Positions 1 through 10,864 of a DNA stretch of 46,750 bases are shown piece by piece (position 1 is the first letter of the stretch; every line of letters starts with the position of its first letter). The translations under genes were made by a program, and so were the position numbers. A model generated the notes under the pieces. The model made no database searches and was not told the origin of the DNA. It was given only the letters and a program-made list of their open reading frames with translations. The DNA is from Bifiguratus adelaidae (lineage: Eukaryota; Mucoromycota; Endogonomycetes; Endogonales), in contig MVBO01000114.1 of NCBI GenBank assembly GCA_002261195.1, forward strand, positions 1 through 46,750. Reading direction: 5' to 3'.

Positions 1-1616
1 AATACGGCAGGTGAGTCCGACGATGTCTCGTTGGTGAACTTCATTGACTAAGGCATGCATAGCTCCTGAATATACGGTGGTGAATGCGGCCGATAAGAAG
101 AAAGCTAATACGAAGCCTGGTGTTCTCGACAATCCAATGAGCCAGAGCAATTGGCCAGACTCCTTAAAGTGAGCATTCAACTTTTCAAATGCCCACATGC
201 ATTGTGCTCATTGCTTTTTCCGTAGGGAATACGTGACCAGAGTATTCGAAGCATGTCCGGCTGAAAGCAACGACCAAGTTGAAGCCGAATTGAGACAAAT
301 GATTATTAATGCCCATGCTGCTGGGACGCTTTGGACCACTAGTTGGGAGTATGAACCCCTCCCTGCAGTATGTCAACAGCATCTTAAGCTGCAAAAGAAG
401 GCTGCGAAGCGCAAGGCGTGAGTACCTTAACTTTCGTCAATGAATGATGCTAATTAGCTGCTCTGTGTCCAGTCTCAGTGAAGGCATCGAGGACGCGCCA
501 GAAGAACTCGAACGACGCGCTCAGCGACTTAAGAGGTTCCGAGCCGACGAATCCCTGCTTCGCTCTTCGCCAAAGTCCACACCACCTCCACCTCCCGTGC
601 CTAACGATGTAAGTTTATTGCCTCGCAGCTTCTTGGAGGTTTCCTCTGATCGTCCATAGGATGTGATTGACTGGGATGAATACACCATTGTCGGGACGAG
701 TACAGAACTTGAAAAGAAGTACCTTCGCTTGACATCCGCCCCTAACCCTGCTACCGTAAGGCCATTGCCGGTCCTCAAAAAAACGCTAGAACTACTGAAA
801 AAGAAGTGGCGGACGGAGCAAAACTATGCATACATTTGCGATCAATTCAAGTCCATGCGACAAGATTTGACAGTAAGTATCGGCTTGCAGAGGTGTCGCA
901 AGAGCTGAATTTGTACCCACAGGTACAGCGCATCAAAAACGACTTCACAGTCCTTGTTTATGAAATCCACGCCCGGATCGCCTTAGAAAAGGTAGGAAAC
1001 CTGTCGACTTGCGCGTGTCACTGACGCATGAACAGGGAGACCTTGGTGAGTACAATCAATGTCAGACGCAGTTAAGACAGCTTTATGCATACGACATCCC
1101 CGGCCATCGTTTGGAGTTTACGGCTTATCGGTTATTATACCTATTATATTCGAGAAATTACGGTGCCCTCAACGCCATGATGTCCGAGTTAAGCGATCAA
1201 GACAAGTCCTATCCGGCCATACAGCACGCTCTGGATGTACGCTCTGCCTTAGCCACTGTTAACTACCATAGGTTCTTTCGCCTCTACCTGGACGCCCCCA
1301 ACATGGGAGGTTACCTCATGGATCACTCTGTAGAGCGCGAACGTATCGAATCCCTCAAAATCATGTGTCGAGCGTATGTATGATCTGCAGCGAAAGCTTA
1401 TGGCTCTCACACACAATTTGCAGATTTCGTCCCACTCTGTCCTTGGAGTATTTAACGACAGAATTAGCCTTTCAAAACGTTGATGAACTGCTCAAATTTC
1501 TACAAGACCATCATGCACCCACTACCAAAGATGCCTTAGATACCAAGGCAGCCTATCCTCACATCCATGAAGCTGCCAAAAAGTATGAGAAGATTGACAT
1601 CAAGGGGCAGATTTGA
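1..1616 (+). CDS. LENG8/THP3-like SAC3/GANP-domain protein, 5' partial
   Basis: The C-terminal 421 residues of a SAC3/GANP/THP3-family protein are visible; the start lies outside the window. These proteins act in the nucleus in mRNA processing and export (yeast Thp3-Csn12, human LENG8). Exons: 1-10, 53-168, 226-417, 473-608, 660-872, 923-991, 1036-1373, 1424-1616, all with GT-AG introns of 42-57 nt. Family hallmarks run across the junctions: WPDSLKEYVTRVFEAC, then DWDEYTIVGTSTELEKKYLR, VRPLPVLKKTLELLKKKW, and MRQDLTV joined to QRIKNDFTVLVYEIHARIAL. The last exon carries the winged-helix-like end (LSLEYLTTELAF). Acidic and basic residues with a short PPPPP run (about nt 580-600) separate the N-terminal motif from the SAC3 core. 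The assignment rests on remembered family motifs and is strong; orthology to yeast Thp3 rather than Sac3 is inferred from the DWD..VGTS..LEK block. Confidence 0.88.
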
Positions 1617-1809
1617 AAGAATAAACATGCGCGCTATGTGTTGTCGCGGTTTCCTTGACTCGTTTCATCCAACGTGCCCCATGTTTCTAGCCTAGACCGA
1701 GCATAGAATACAGGCTATCCCTATTCTCTGGCATCACATGTTGAGTGGCGGATTCACGGTTTTGATTTTTGGTTAAAACGACCGCCCATAAGCGCTTATT
1801 CTTACTTAC

Positions 1810-3640
1810 ATGGAGAGGCAACGTCCCCGACCTCCAAAGAGCCTCAAGGGTGGCAAGGGACTCATCAAAGACCAGATCTCGATGCCTGTGAGTTTCCCTA
1901 CCCAGCATACAGCGTCCATCGCTCCACCCAAGAAGGTTATCAAGGCCCTCTATGACTACACCGCTCAAGCACCTGGTGAATTGACATTCTCGCAAGGCGA
2001 CTTCTTCCATGTGATTGGAAGGGAGAACGAACCAGACTGGTTCGAAGCGTCGAATCCAACGACAGATTCAAAAGGGCTGGTTCCCGTTCGATTCTTTCAA
2101 GTGCTCGAAAAGGCCGAGCGACTCATCACCGACTCTACCTCCATACCTACCCACAAGCCCAAGGTTCCGGCTGGTGAACCCCAGTTGAATGGTAGGGGAT
2201 ACACGAGGATGCTATAGGTTCAAAAAGCTCACAAGACACGTAGACACCAGCAAAAAGATGCAGCCATTGTATGGCGTTGTCTTGTATGACTTTATTGCGG
2301 AAAGACCCGATGAACTCGAGGCAAAGGCCGGGGAACCGATCATCGTGATTGCTCAATCCAACGAAGAGTGGTTTGTTGCGAAACCGATAGGTCGACTTGG
2401 AGGTCCTGGATTGATTCCAGTCTCCTTTGTCGAGATCCGTGATGCGGTGACGGGAAGGACAATTACCAACGTTGCAGGGTTGATGAACAATCCCAAGACG
2501 CCTATTCCCAAAGTCGAGGAATGGAAGAAGATGACGCAAGGCTATGAAGCAAACTCTATACCTCTCGGTCAATTGTCGTTTAATGATTCCGGTTTTGCAG
2601 CTGACAATGGTCGTGGTCGTGGTTATGATGATCAATATGCTCAAGATCGTTTTGCTCAAGCGACCCAAGGTTATGGCAAGGTTGCAGACGACTATGGTGA
2701 CGAATATGATCGATATGATACCAGAAGATCCGATGACAGTTATATTATGCCACCTAATATGGATCCTCGTGGCGAATCACCTATTGATAAGGTCGATCCA
2801 AGAGGTCCAGGCGAAGAGGAACCTTATGTCTATGACAATGGTACTGAAGAGAGGCGGGACAATGTACCTGCCGGCAGCAGATTGGTTATCAACGCCGAAG
2901 TGGATTCATTCATCTCGGAAGGTGATACCTTTTGGTATATTCTCAATGTCGAACTTGCGAATGGCGAATTTCGTGTTCTCTATCGTCTCTACGAAGATTT
3001 TTACGACTTTCAAATCAATCTGTTGGAGGACTTTCCCCAGGAGGCCGGTCGCACTGGCGGGAAGCGAACTCTGCCTTATATGCCTGGTCCAGTCAAGGAA
3101 GTCGATGAAGTGGTAACGGAACAAAGACGCCTCGACTTGGACAGATACGTTAAAAAGCTTTGCGCTCTTCCCGACTATATCAGCCACAGCCAGTTGGTTC
3201 AAGAAGAACTCTTTGGCATCCGGGAAGGCGACCTCGAGCTTGACTACGATCCGCGGGAGAACGTTGAGGAACCTTCAGGGCCCATGCCTTCAGACGACCA
3301 ATATATGCGAGAAAACGATTACAATCAACATGACTACCCCGAACCGCACCAAAAACCTCCATCTCCAACCCTCGCCAAAGCATCAGCTGTCCCAGCGATG
3401 CCCGATTACATCAAGATTAAAATTATCCACCAAGAGGATATCATTGCCATTCGTGTCCCCACGACATGTTCGTTCGAGACACTAGCTTCTAAAATCTATC
3501 AGCGACTCGATGGTGCCGTTTCCCTGCGATACAAGGACGATCGCTTCGGTACAAAGTTCCCGTTAGAGTCCGATGATGATCTACATGCCGCCTTCATTGC
3601 CGGCAGCGTTAATGGTAAATTGATGGTTTACGCCGTTTAA
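1810..3640 (+). CDS. BEM1: BEM1/Scd2-type polarity scaffold (SH3-SH3-PX-PB1)
   Basis: This is the scaffold that links Cdc42, its exchange factor Cdc24 and PAK kinases at sites of polarised growth. It has two exons, 1810-2191 and 2244-3640, with a 52-nt intron, giving 592 aa. Domains in order: SH3-1 at about residues 41-101 (KVIKALYDYTAQAPGELTF), SH3-2 at about 135-195 (LYGVVLYDFIAERPDELEA), an acidic, Tyr/Gly-rich spacer, a PX phosphoinositide-binding domain at about 335-450 (SRLVINAEVDSF, FRVLYRLYEDFYDFQ, basic RRLDLDRYVKKL), and a C-terminal PB1 at about 515-592 (YIKIKIIHQEDIIAIRV) that should bind the Cdc24 PB1. The order and the GDFFHVIGREN block match fission-yeast Scd2 and budding-yeast Bem1. 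The start is the first ATG in a frame that opens into SH3-1. There is no sign of truncation. It lies 193 bp downstream of the preceding gene on the same strand. Confidence 0.95.
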
Positions 3641-3710
3641 GTTGTACATGAACGATGTATCGATGATTGCTAATAATAACATAACCGCAACTCTTAAACA
3701 TTATATACAG

Positions 3711-5005
3711 TCAGAGCTTTAGTCTACCAATGACGTCCCGCACCTGTCGCAAGACATCAATCTCGTCCTCACTTTCAGAGTCGACACGTTTCTCCTTGTC
3801 CTTGTGCCCACTTTCAACATCACTGCTTTGGATATCGCTATCATCACCATCGTAGCCAGAGATGTGTCGCTCGCCGTCCGAAAGGCTATTGGACCACGTA
3901 CGCGGCATTCCCGATAGATTGGACCAATCGCGGGGAATCGTGGGGGAAAACGAGTCTCGGCGGGTCGTATAGGGACTGGGCGATCGTTCGACTTGCATGC
4001 CCGATAACCGGTGACTTAGTGAGTCTAAACTTTGCAAGAGTGTATCGTTTTCAGAGGGGGGATTGAGGGGTATGGTTGGTGTTGTGTTGGGGGTGGAAAA
4101 AGAGGGGATGTAGAGACGTAGTAACTGGATGATCTAAGGACCGCTTAGCATCTCTGCGTCGATCGGCCGGGGATTGACGTCCCGCTTACCTGCAAGACTT
4201 GTTGAATGACATCTTGCCGCCTAGATCGTCGTAATTGAGCAATGCGACGTGATGTTGTTCCTTCGTCCATCTCGTCATCAGTAGAATGGACAAAACTGGT
4301 CCCGCGAGCTTGTCCAGAGCGGATGAGTACGTCTAGGCGACTTTCCGCGAGATCTAATGGGGTACGCTTGGGTCTTACGGAAGAGGTAGAGGCTTCGTGA
4401 TCTTTGATGGGTTTCATATGTGCTCCTGTTGAATGCTTCAGCCATTGATTCCATACAACAAGTGACACGCATACCAGCTCGCAGCAAAGCTAATACACAA
4501 TCGACATTGTTTGAAATCACAGCTGGCAAGAATAACGTATAAACATCTCCCTTTCCGCCATGAGACAACCGTGCTCACCAAGGTCCAGTGGACTATTCCC
4601 AATGATGTCTCCGACAGGATTGTTGGGGTCCGCGCCAAACTCCAACAATGTCTTGACCACATCCGTCTTGCCAGCCGCACAGGCCACAAGGAGTGGTGTT
4701 CGTAACTTGCTATCACGAATCTTGTCAGGGTTCAATGGTAAACTCCCAGTACCAAGCAGCGCACGCACTACACATTCCTTTAGCTTGCCATACCCCAAGG
4801 TTTAACCATTACCTGTGTCCACATCCCCCGATGCGCATGCCTTGAGAAACTCTTCCTTTTCCTTGGTCTTTATCCCAAAGGCTGGTTCCTTGACAAGACA
4901 GTGAGGCAACGCACAGTTATGAATGCGAGGATTCAACGTCTTGTGTAGCGTGTCCCTTTGACCTCTCCTTCGTAACCTGGACATGACTGCTGGCACATAA
5001 GGCAT
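3711..5005 (-). CDS. ANKRD54-like ankyrin-repeat protein
   Basis: A 362-aa ankyrin protein in five exons (minus strand: 5005-4813, 4767-4579, 4522-4475, 4425-4190, 4133-3711). Ankyrin units read EEFLKACASGDVDTVRALLG, then RTPLLVACAAGKTDVVKTLL, GNSPLDLAVISNNVDCVLAL, RAGAHMK and RTPLDLAESRLDVL. This series, with the closing LDLAESRL unit, resembles metazoan ANKRD54 (Lyn-interacting, nucleocytoplasmic shuttling). The C-terminal 140 residues are Ser/Asp/Glu-rich and probably disordered. The first intron acceptor (ending at 4768) was chosen because it keeps the ankyrin frame; nearer AGs break it. The start ATG lies only 26 bp from the start codon of the divergent NUP53 gene. Its function in fungi is unknown to me; scaffolding is inferred. 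Confidence 0.82.
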
Positions 5006-5031
5006 TTTCCCTGCAAAAATTGTCGTATTCC

Positions 5032-6522
5032 ATGTTGGCGACGCCGACGCCGACGCCGACGAAATCAAGTCAATCCTTTGTTGACGCGTCTAACACACCG
5101 TCTCCGCTAAGTCGTACGATGCGTTCAAGTGTATCTGGTACGTCGACGTTCGGCGCGACAGCCAATGTGGTGAATGCAGGTGATTCTTTCAGTGGATTCC
5201 AAGCAAGTGGCACGAGTGGATTTGGAGTTGGTGCTGGTCTAAGCAACGGGTCGGATACAAAGCAGCAGACAAAGTATTTACCGAACTACCTCTTGCAGAA
5301 TCAGCGGAAGGTAACAGACTTGTATGGTTCACGTTATGGAGGATTCTGACCGTTGTATAGTCTAACGACTTTGGAACGTCAAAGCGGGATACAGACAATC
5401 CTTTCGCCAGGTAGGCTGACGATAAAATGATGCTATGCGGTTGAGCTTATCGGACCGTAGCGTGTATACCCCAAAGACAAGTCTTGGCTCCTCTGCATAC
5501 AACACATCCGGGATTTTCGGGATAAACCGCAAGGAGGAAGGCTTCGCATCAAGGTAGGCAGCTGTCACTTGCTTGATTCTGCTGTTCTTGACGTCAAAAA
5601 GGTCGCGAACATACGAAGGTCATTCAAATATGCCAGAGGATGATTTGCCGCCTGCAGATTCAATGTTTGATCTTCCAATAAGCTCGGCCTCAGCAGTTGG
5701 TGGCTTGCAAGAGATGCCGAGTGGCATGGATGTGGATAGAGGCTCTTCTGGTAAGGCACCACCAAAATTGAATTAAGCTTTCTGACTCCATCGACACCTA
5801 GGAACCCTTCCACAGGCTACATTCAGCTCACAGTATCGTCCATGGGAGCAGCCGAACCACACCCTGGGATTGAGGTAATTGCCAAGTCTTTTTGTGCATA
5901 TCTCTTGAGGCCCATGCCACTCACGCTTCGCATGCGCAGCTCCCTTGAACAAGGTAATAGAGCAACACAACCTGCAGCGATGTCGGGCGTGCTCAGTGAT
6001 CAACCGGTCACTGTCACAGTTTTTGGCTTCCCCTTAGAGCAGGCGGGGCACGTATTAACAGACTTCCGTCAATATGGAGACATTCTGGATTACGAACCGG
6101 CTCCAAGTGGAGGAAATTGGTTGCGCATTACTTATTCATCACATTTGGCTGCTGAGAAGGCTTTAGCCAAAAACGGACAACTTGTGGATGGCAAGTTTAT
6201 TGTCGGCGTGGTAAAAGGTCAACAACAGACAGGCTTGATCTCCAATCCCCCGACATCAGCACCTCTTCAAATACGCAACCCCCAAAAATCCGGGGGCATT
6301 TTCGGCTCAACAAACGAGCAAGGATCGGCTACCGGCCAAAATGCAGCCAACTCAGCGAAAGGACAACAACTACGAGCAGTTGCAACACCAGATATATTCA
6401 AGCGACCAGAGACCGCGAAAGGATGGGGCAGTGGATATGTCGCCCCTGGTCTGGAAGGACAAGGCGGCCTAGCCTGGGGTCAGATCTGGAACAATGTCAA
6501 GGACTATGTGTTTGGATTTTGA
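5032..6522 (+). CDS. NUP53: Nucleoporin NUP53/NUP35 (MPPN-type RRM)
   Basis: A 408-aa inner-ring nucleoporin in six exons: 5032-5310, 5361-5410, 5461-5553, 5602-5750, 5802-5874, 5940-6522. The N-terminus is Ser/Thr/Gly-rich and includes a TPTPTPT repeat encoded by CGACGC units, then KYLPNYLLQNQRK, which resembles the FLPGFL motif of vertebrate NUP35. The last exon carries the atypical RRM (VTVFGFPLEQAGHVLTDF, GGNWLRITYSSHLAAEKAL, GKFIVGVVKG) used for homodimerisation. The protein ends in a Trp/Phe-rich amphipathic segment (WNNVKDYVFGF) that in this family inserts into the pore membrane. Family members bind Nup170/Nup155 and Nic96/Nup93. The first ATG after the divergent neighbour was used as start. 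The assignment is firm. Confidence 0.93.
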
Positions 6523-6662
6523 GAGTAATCTTGAGAGCCAATCTTTGGCACACAAAAGCCGCTTACCGTCCTCCAAATCTGCCTCTTTTGGCACATAATA
6601 TACATCTATGCACAGCACGAACGAAATCCCTATGCTACAAGCCAGTTTTCTAATCATCTACT

Positions 6663-8651
6663 CTAAAACTCTTCCGGTATGGGTTGACCTTGAGGACCCT
6701 TGAACCAATGGCGACCCCATATGACAAAGTAACCTGAAGATAGACCGACTACAACACCGAATGCCGCGATAGAGTAATTAAAGTTGGAGGCGGTGACCGG
6801 TGATTTCGTAGGCAAAAGAAAGAAAACGGTGGTGAACATGATCCAGAGGGAGGCGACGATACCAATCGGAAACGAGAATTTACCGAGATGAAAGGGTCCT
6901 CTTTCAAAGGTATTCAAGGAGTGGGTATTGCGAAGGACGATGGGTATCAAGTAAGCGACGGAGGAAGCGATGGTGTTAACGGAAACGATGGCTGAAAAAG
7001 CGGTGGAGCTGAACATGTAGGGTATGCCCACGATTCCGGCCATGACGGTGTTAAACCAGACGGCATACAATGGTGCCTTTGTTTGTTTCTCGATGCGATG
7101 GAGGTAATTGGAAAAAATCATTCCTCCATCACGTCCAAAACTGTAGACCATACGCGACGAGCCAAGCAAGAGGGCACTCCCACAAAAGAACATGGCACCC
7201 ATGATGATGCCGGTAAAGACAATGGTCCAGCCCTGTCCGACACCGTCCAAGAACACCTGCACCATCTCGGGGGATACGGAAGCATTGACAATTTGCGCTT
7301 GAAAATTTTGAATCAGAAACGTCACCCCAAGCAAAAAGACCCATCCTGTTACGGCAGCTGATCCGACCGACATGAGAATACCGTAGGGTGATCCAATCGC
7401 TGCGTTTCTGGTTTCGTCGGCCAATTGAGCGGCTGAGTCATACCCGGAAAGCGTATATTGACATTGCAAAAGACCAATGAAGAAGCCGTACGCATTGGAC
7501 GAGAAGCCTGTATCGTTCTCAAAATACGTGAACTAGAAGAGGTGTTTAGGTGCCTGTGATCAATCTGTTGGCTGCATCTACACTTACCACAAATTCCGGG
7601 CTTGCCTTGTTGGGAGTTAGTGCCAGACCAACGATGACGATCATCAAGACACCGACAAGATGCCACCAGACTATAGGGATCGTAAGATCCGAGGTTCATG
7701 TAGGGGAGTTTGTGGACCTACCTGACACTTGATTGAATATGCCGTTATACTTAATGGCCATCGAATTGATGAGACCGTGAGTCAAGAGGACACCCAAAAA
7801 GATGACGAAATCTATATACACTGTCGTTTGGAAGGTTGGGCGTACAACGGAGATGATGCCTGTCAAGAACTTAGCCAGAGAGAGATCGGTTGATGTCACC
7901 GCGACTACAGGCGTACTTTAGATCATAGACTCGTGGTATGTGCGGTAACTTACAGCAAAGTCCAAGCCAATTGAACCATCCCGTGAGCCAGCAGCACAGA
8001 GGTGCCCACTTTGGATCAGCCAGTTTTGAGACCCAAATGTATAAGCCTGTCAAATTCGTTGATGAGCCGCCGTCCTACATTGCCGTACTATAGTCTTACC
8101 TCCTGTGATAGGGTACGCGCTACAGATCTCCGCCAAGCTTAATGCCACCCCCAGAGTCATGATGGATACGATCGGCCATCCCCAGACTACAGCAATGGTT
8201 CCACCGGACATTAATGCAGTTCCCCATAGCTGAAAATGTACCGACGTCAGATCAGAATCAGAAAGCCTTGGGAGCCGCCCTACCGGTGTCAATCCAGAAA
8301 GTACGGAGCAGCAGCCAAAGGCAACCGAGAAGTTCGAGAAGGCAGAGATGGATCGATTGAGATCCTACAGAACAGACGGTAAGAATCGCAAATCATGACA
8401 TATTTTACACCCACTTGCGTATATCCCATGGACGCTAACGCCCGTTCACCTTCATCCAGTATGACTGCTTCATATTTCTTGCCAGGCCCTTCCAATTCCT
8501 GTAGAGATCTAGTAGATCCGTCTGAAGAAGACATGAGAAGAGGAAAAATACCAAGGTACGCGTGACTTTGCGGCATTTTACCTTCTGAATCCGTGGGATA
8601 GTAGCGCTCAGTCTCCCTCGGGGAGAGCAGTGGAGTTTGCTCGCAGTTCAT
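6663..8651 (-). CDS. APC-family amino acid/GABA-type permease
   Basis: A polytopic plasma-membrane or vacuolar transporter of the APC superfamily, related to fungal GABA/choline/amino-acid permeases. Exons: 8651-8415, 8364-8284, 8229-8100, 8046-7954, 7904-7722, 7670-7588, 7532-6663. This gives 558 aa, or 538 if a stop-free 60-nt intron at 8522-8581 is removed. The TM1 region reads ALASMGYTQDLNRSISAFSN then CCSVLSGLTP joined to LWGTALMSGG, followed by WGWPIVSIMTLGVALSLAEI and YPITGGLYIW, all typical of the family. The large last exon holds TM6-TM12, including QYTLSGYDSAAQLADETRNA, the conserved consensus stretch after TM6. The ATG at 8651 gives a hydrophilic cytosolic N-terminus (NCEQTPLLSP). 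The substrate cannot be read from sequence. A TATAAA lies about 143 bp upstream on this strand. Confidence 0.88.
8522..8581 (-). other. Candidate stop-free 60-nt intron in permease exon 1
   Basis: The segment begins GTAAAA, ends in a pyrimidine-rich CTTCTTCAG, is exactly 60 nt and has no in-frame stop. Both spliced and retained mRNAs therefore stay in frame. Removal joins ...DSE to DGSTRSL. Confidence 0.5.
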
Positions 8652-8898
8652 CGCATCGCTGTGTGCTCCTTGTTGTAATAGTGCGTTAAGGTTAAAGAGA
8701 ATAAAAAGTCCAAACTCCTTCCAAATTTCGGCGATAAGGGGTTTGTAACCTAGCGGGAATAAGAAAAGGTACACACTTGAAAGAGCGGGGCTCTTTATAG
8801 AGAAACAGTCAAGAAATATGGTCAAATCGCAAAAATGAAATTAGGGAATGGTTGAGTGATAAGGGTCATTTGAGGCAATTTTGATGACGACTAGGGTT

Positions 8899-9753
8899 TC
8901 ATGCCTGGAATTGCTTCATATTCTGCCACCATGCTTGCAACGGCGGTTCTTCCTCATCAGTGGTCATGGTCTGCCTGAATTTTTCGGGGGGAAACAGCTC
9001 GGCCCAGATGAGGTGAGCAGCTACGACAATATCATACCAACCAGCTACCGGAGAGAGCTTTTAGCCCGAGGTCAAGTTGAAATCCTTCGTGCACTTACGT
9101 TGGTCTCCGTCAAGATACTTGACTTTTGCTAGGGCTCGGCCAATCATAAACATGGTTTTCTTGATGGTTGCCCGGTCTCCATCCTGATCCCGAGTGGCAT
9201 ATTCCTCCAAAGGCATCCCCAACCTTTCTCGTCACGTTGAAAAGTAAAAAGCACGATCTTCATCATTGAATACCTCCACCTGCTTCATAACGATAAGCCT
9301 ATAAATGGGCAGGCTAAGGTGTTCCACCACAAATGTGAGGAAGAACTGGTTATGGCTGTCGTTTCCGTGGAGTACTCGAGGAGTGTCCGGATACTTTTCG
9401 TCCAAATATTTGGTAATCTTGTACGAATCCATCATGACTGTGTCCCCGTCTCTAAGTACAGGAACGGTGCGCATGCCATCCACATGCCTAGCGTCGGTAT
9501 ACTTGAGCGGCTGATTCTCCTGATGCCAAATACTCACACCAGCGGCTCTAGCTTACTTTGGATCTCCGTGATACGGAGAGGAAGACTTTCAAACTCCAAT
9601 CCCTGAAAATGATAACGGGTCGATGAGTGTGCCGCATCTAATATGTGCTTTCAGTACCTTTATGTTGAGTACCAAGCGCGCCTTCCAGGTATTAGGGGAA
9701 AAATAGAAGGTTGGGTCTTTACCGACAAGTTCATACAAGACAAGCTCGGACAT
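8899..9753 (-). pseudogene. Glutathione S-transferase-like gene with in-frame TGA
   Basis: Four exons (9753-9658, 9602-9538, 9487-9099, 9044-8899) join to 232 codons. The thioredoxin-fold N-terminal half reads YFSPNTWKARLVLNIKGLEF, then GMRTVPVLRDGDTVMMDSYK with ITKYLDEKYP, typical of fungal GST/Ure2-like proteins that conjugate or reduce electrophiles with glutathione. Codon 139 (TGA, RC of 9232-9234) interrupts the helical C-terminal domain. The same frame then continues cleanly through RERLGMPLEEYA, IGRALAKVKYLDGDQ, a normal intron and PGWYDIVVAAHLIWAELFPP to a stop. Homologs usually have Arg at the interrupted position, so a single CGA-to-TGA change explains it. An in-frame upstream ATG at 10023 would add an Arg-rich 90-residue leader with no GST similarity; I prefer 9753. 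Alternatives are a sequencing error or stop read-through. Confidence 0.75.
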
Positions 9754-10347
9754 GTTCGAATTGATGAGAAGACAGCAAGCGAAATTTAAAGCTCTGCAAT
9801 TAGCTGACGTTGAATCGGGGACGTAAGCGGATTCGTCAGCTTGGGTGACTGCAGGGTTCTCCCTGAGTTGTGTTACACTGCACCGATCATGTCGGCCATG
9901 TCGCAGCATCCATGCAAAGGGGAAGAGAGCCGTCATATGAGCACGTGCAAAGCATGTAGAAATGGGACTAAGAATAACAGTGATAGAACCGGAAATGAGT
10001 CGCCTAGGTGATAAACGCGGCATGATCGGTGTTGTAAGTCTATCATTATCCTAGATATATATACATGTGGTAAAGAGAATCCAGCCATGTGCGTTGAGTA
10101 CTCTAACTACTGGGGGAAAATTGTGATGGGATAGAATAGGTGCGATTTAGGAGAGGTGTCTAAAAACGTGCGCTTACTGCATCAGAGAGCGTAGAAAAGA
10201 AATATCCAAATTGACATGGTGGTCGGGAGCAAGCCCCGAGCCGGGCTTCATCGGGACAACGGGTGATGATCTTCCTGCGATATATCACATTAGTTGGTCA
10301 GTTCCTTCCGGATGCTCTTGCTCGCGCCATTGATGGCTTACCTTTGG
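9754..10347. other. Gap between GST and TMEM243-like gene
   Basis: No convincing gene. It contains the presumed GST promoter, with an AT-only TATATATA at 10055-10062, and the 3' untranslated region of the TMEM243-like gene. An open GST-frame extension up to an ATG at 10023 is discussed with the GST. Confidence 0.5.
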
Positions 10348-10828
10348 CTAGGACCAAAAATATACGTTTGCAATGACGCACAACATGGTCAAACTCGCGG
10401 CATGGCCCACAATATACCACCGAAATTTGGGTTCCAGTTCACCCAGTCGATACCACCGTAGCTGACATGGAAGTCAATATTTCGATCAATCGCGGCCTAT
10501 GAATTGCGTACTCACCACTTGTATCAAACAGAATGTGAAACCGAGAATACATATACCTTGGAAATAAAGTGTCAAAGCACGGCAGGCAGTTGCCGATGTG
10601 TCGGCTTACCGAAAAAGAAATCTATAGGCGAACCTCGGAATCCATTGATAATGGAGAAGAATACGGTCAGAGAAACGAAGGCAATGACAACTGTCGAAAC
10701 CGTCTGGTCAATGATCTTGTCCTAGAAAACGCAATGTCAGCGGCTTCCCTCAATGCCGAGCGCAAGCTGACTGCAAACGAGCAAAAACTCACTTGTCGAC
10801 TCACACCCCCAAATAGTGGTTCATCCAT
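10348..10828 (-). CDS. TMEM243-like small membrane protein
   Basis: A 100-aa protein assembled from four exons, most too short to stand out as open frames: 10828-10793, 10721-10610, 10556-10516, 10461-10348. The spliced protein begins DEPLFGGVSRQDKIIDQTVS, has about three hydrophobic segments (VVIAFVSLTVFFSIINGF; FFFGICILGFTFCLIQV; SLTMLCVIANVYFW) and contains WYRLGELEPKFRWYIVGHAA. This combination (PLFG, D+II, FF..CI, WYR.G+LEPKFR, MLC..AN.YF) matches animal TMEM243, a protein of unknown biochemical function. The start lies 36 bp downstream of the QNG1 stop on the same strand, so the two could share a transcript. The family assignment comes from recalled motifs and looks strong given the length match. 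All introns have GT-AG ends. Confidence 0.8.
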
Positions 10829-10864
10829 AGTGCATCCAACAGCAATATAGATGCTTGCGTTGTT

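Noticed and set aside
4768-4813. Apparent frameshift in the ankyrin gene after DVDT
   Set aside because: It disappears when the acceptor TGTAG at 4768 is used; the intron is then 45 nt and the ankyrin repeat is intact.
9754-10023. 90-residue N-terminal extension of the GST from an in-frame ATG at 10023
   Set aside because: It has no GST similarity and a composition like untranslated DNA. It is kept only as a remark because a TATA-like run lies just upstream.
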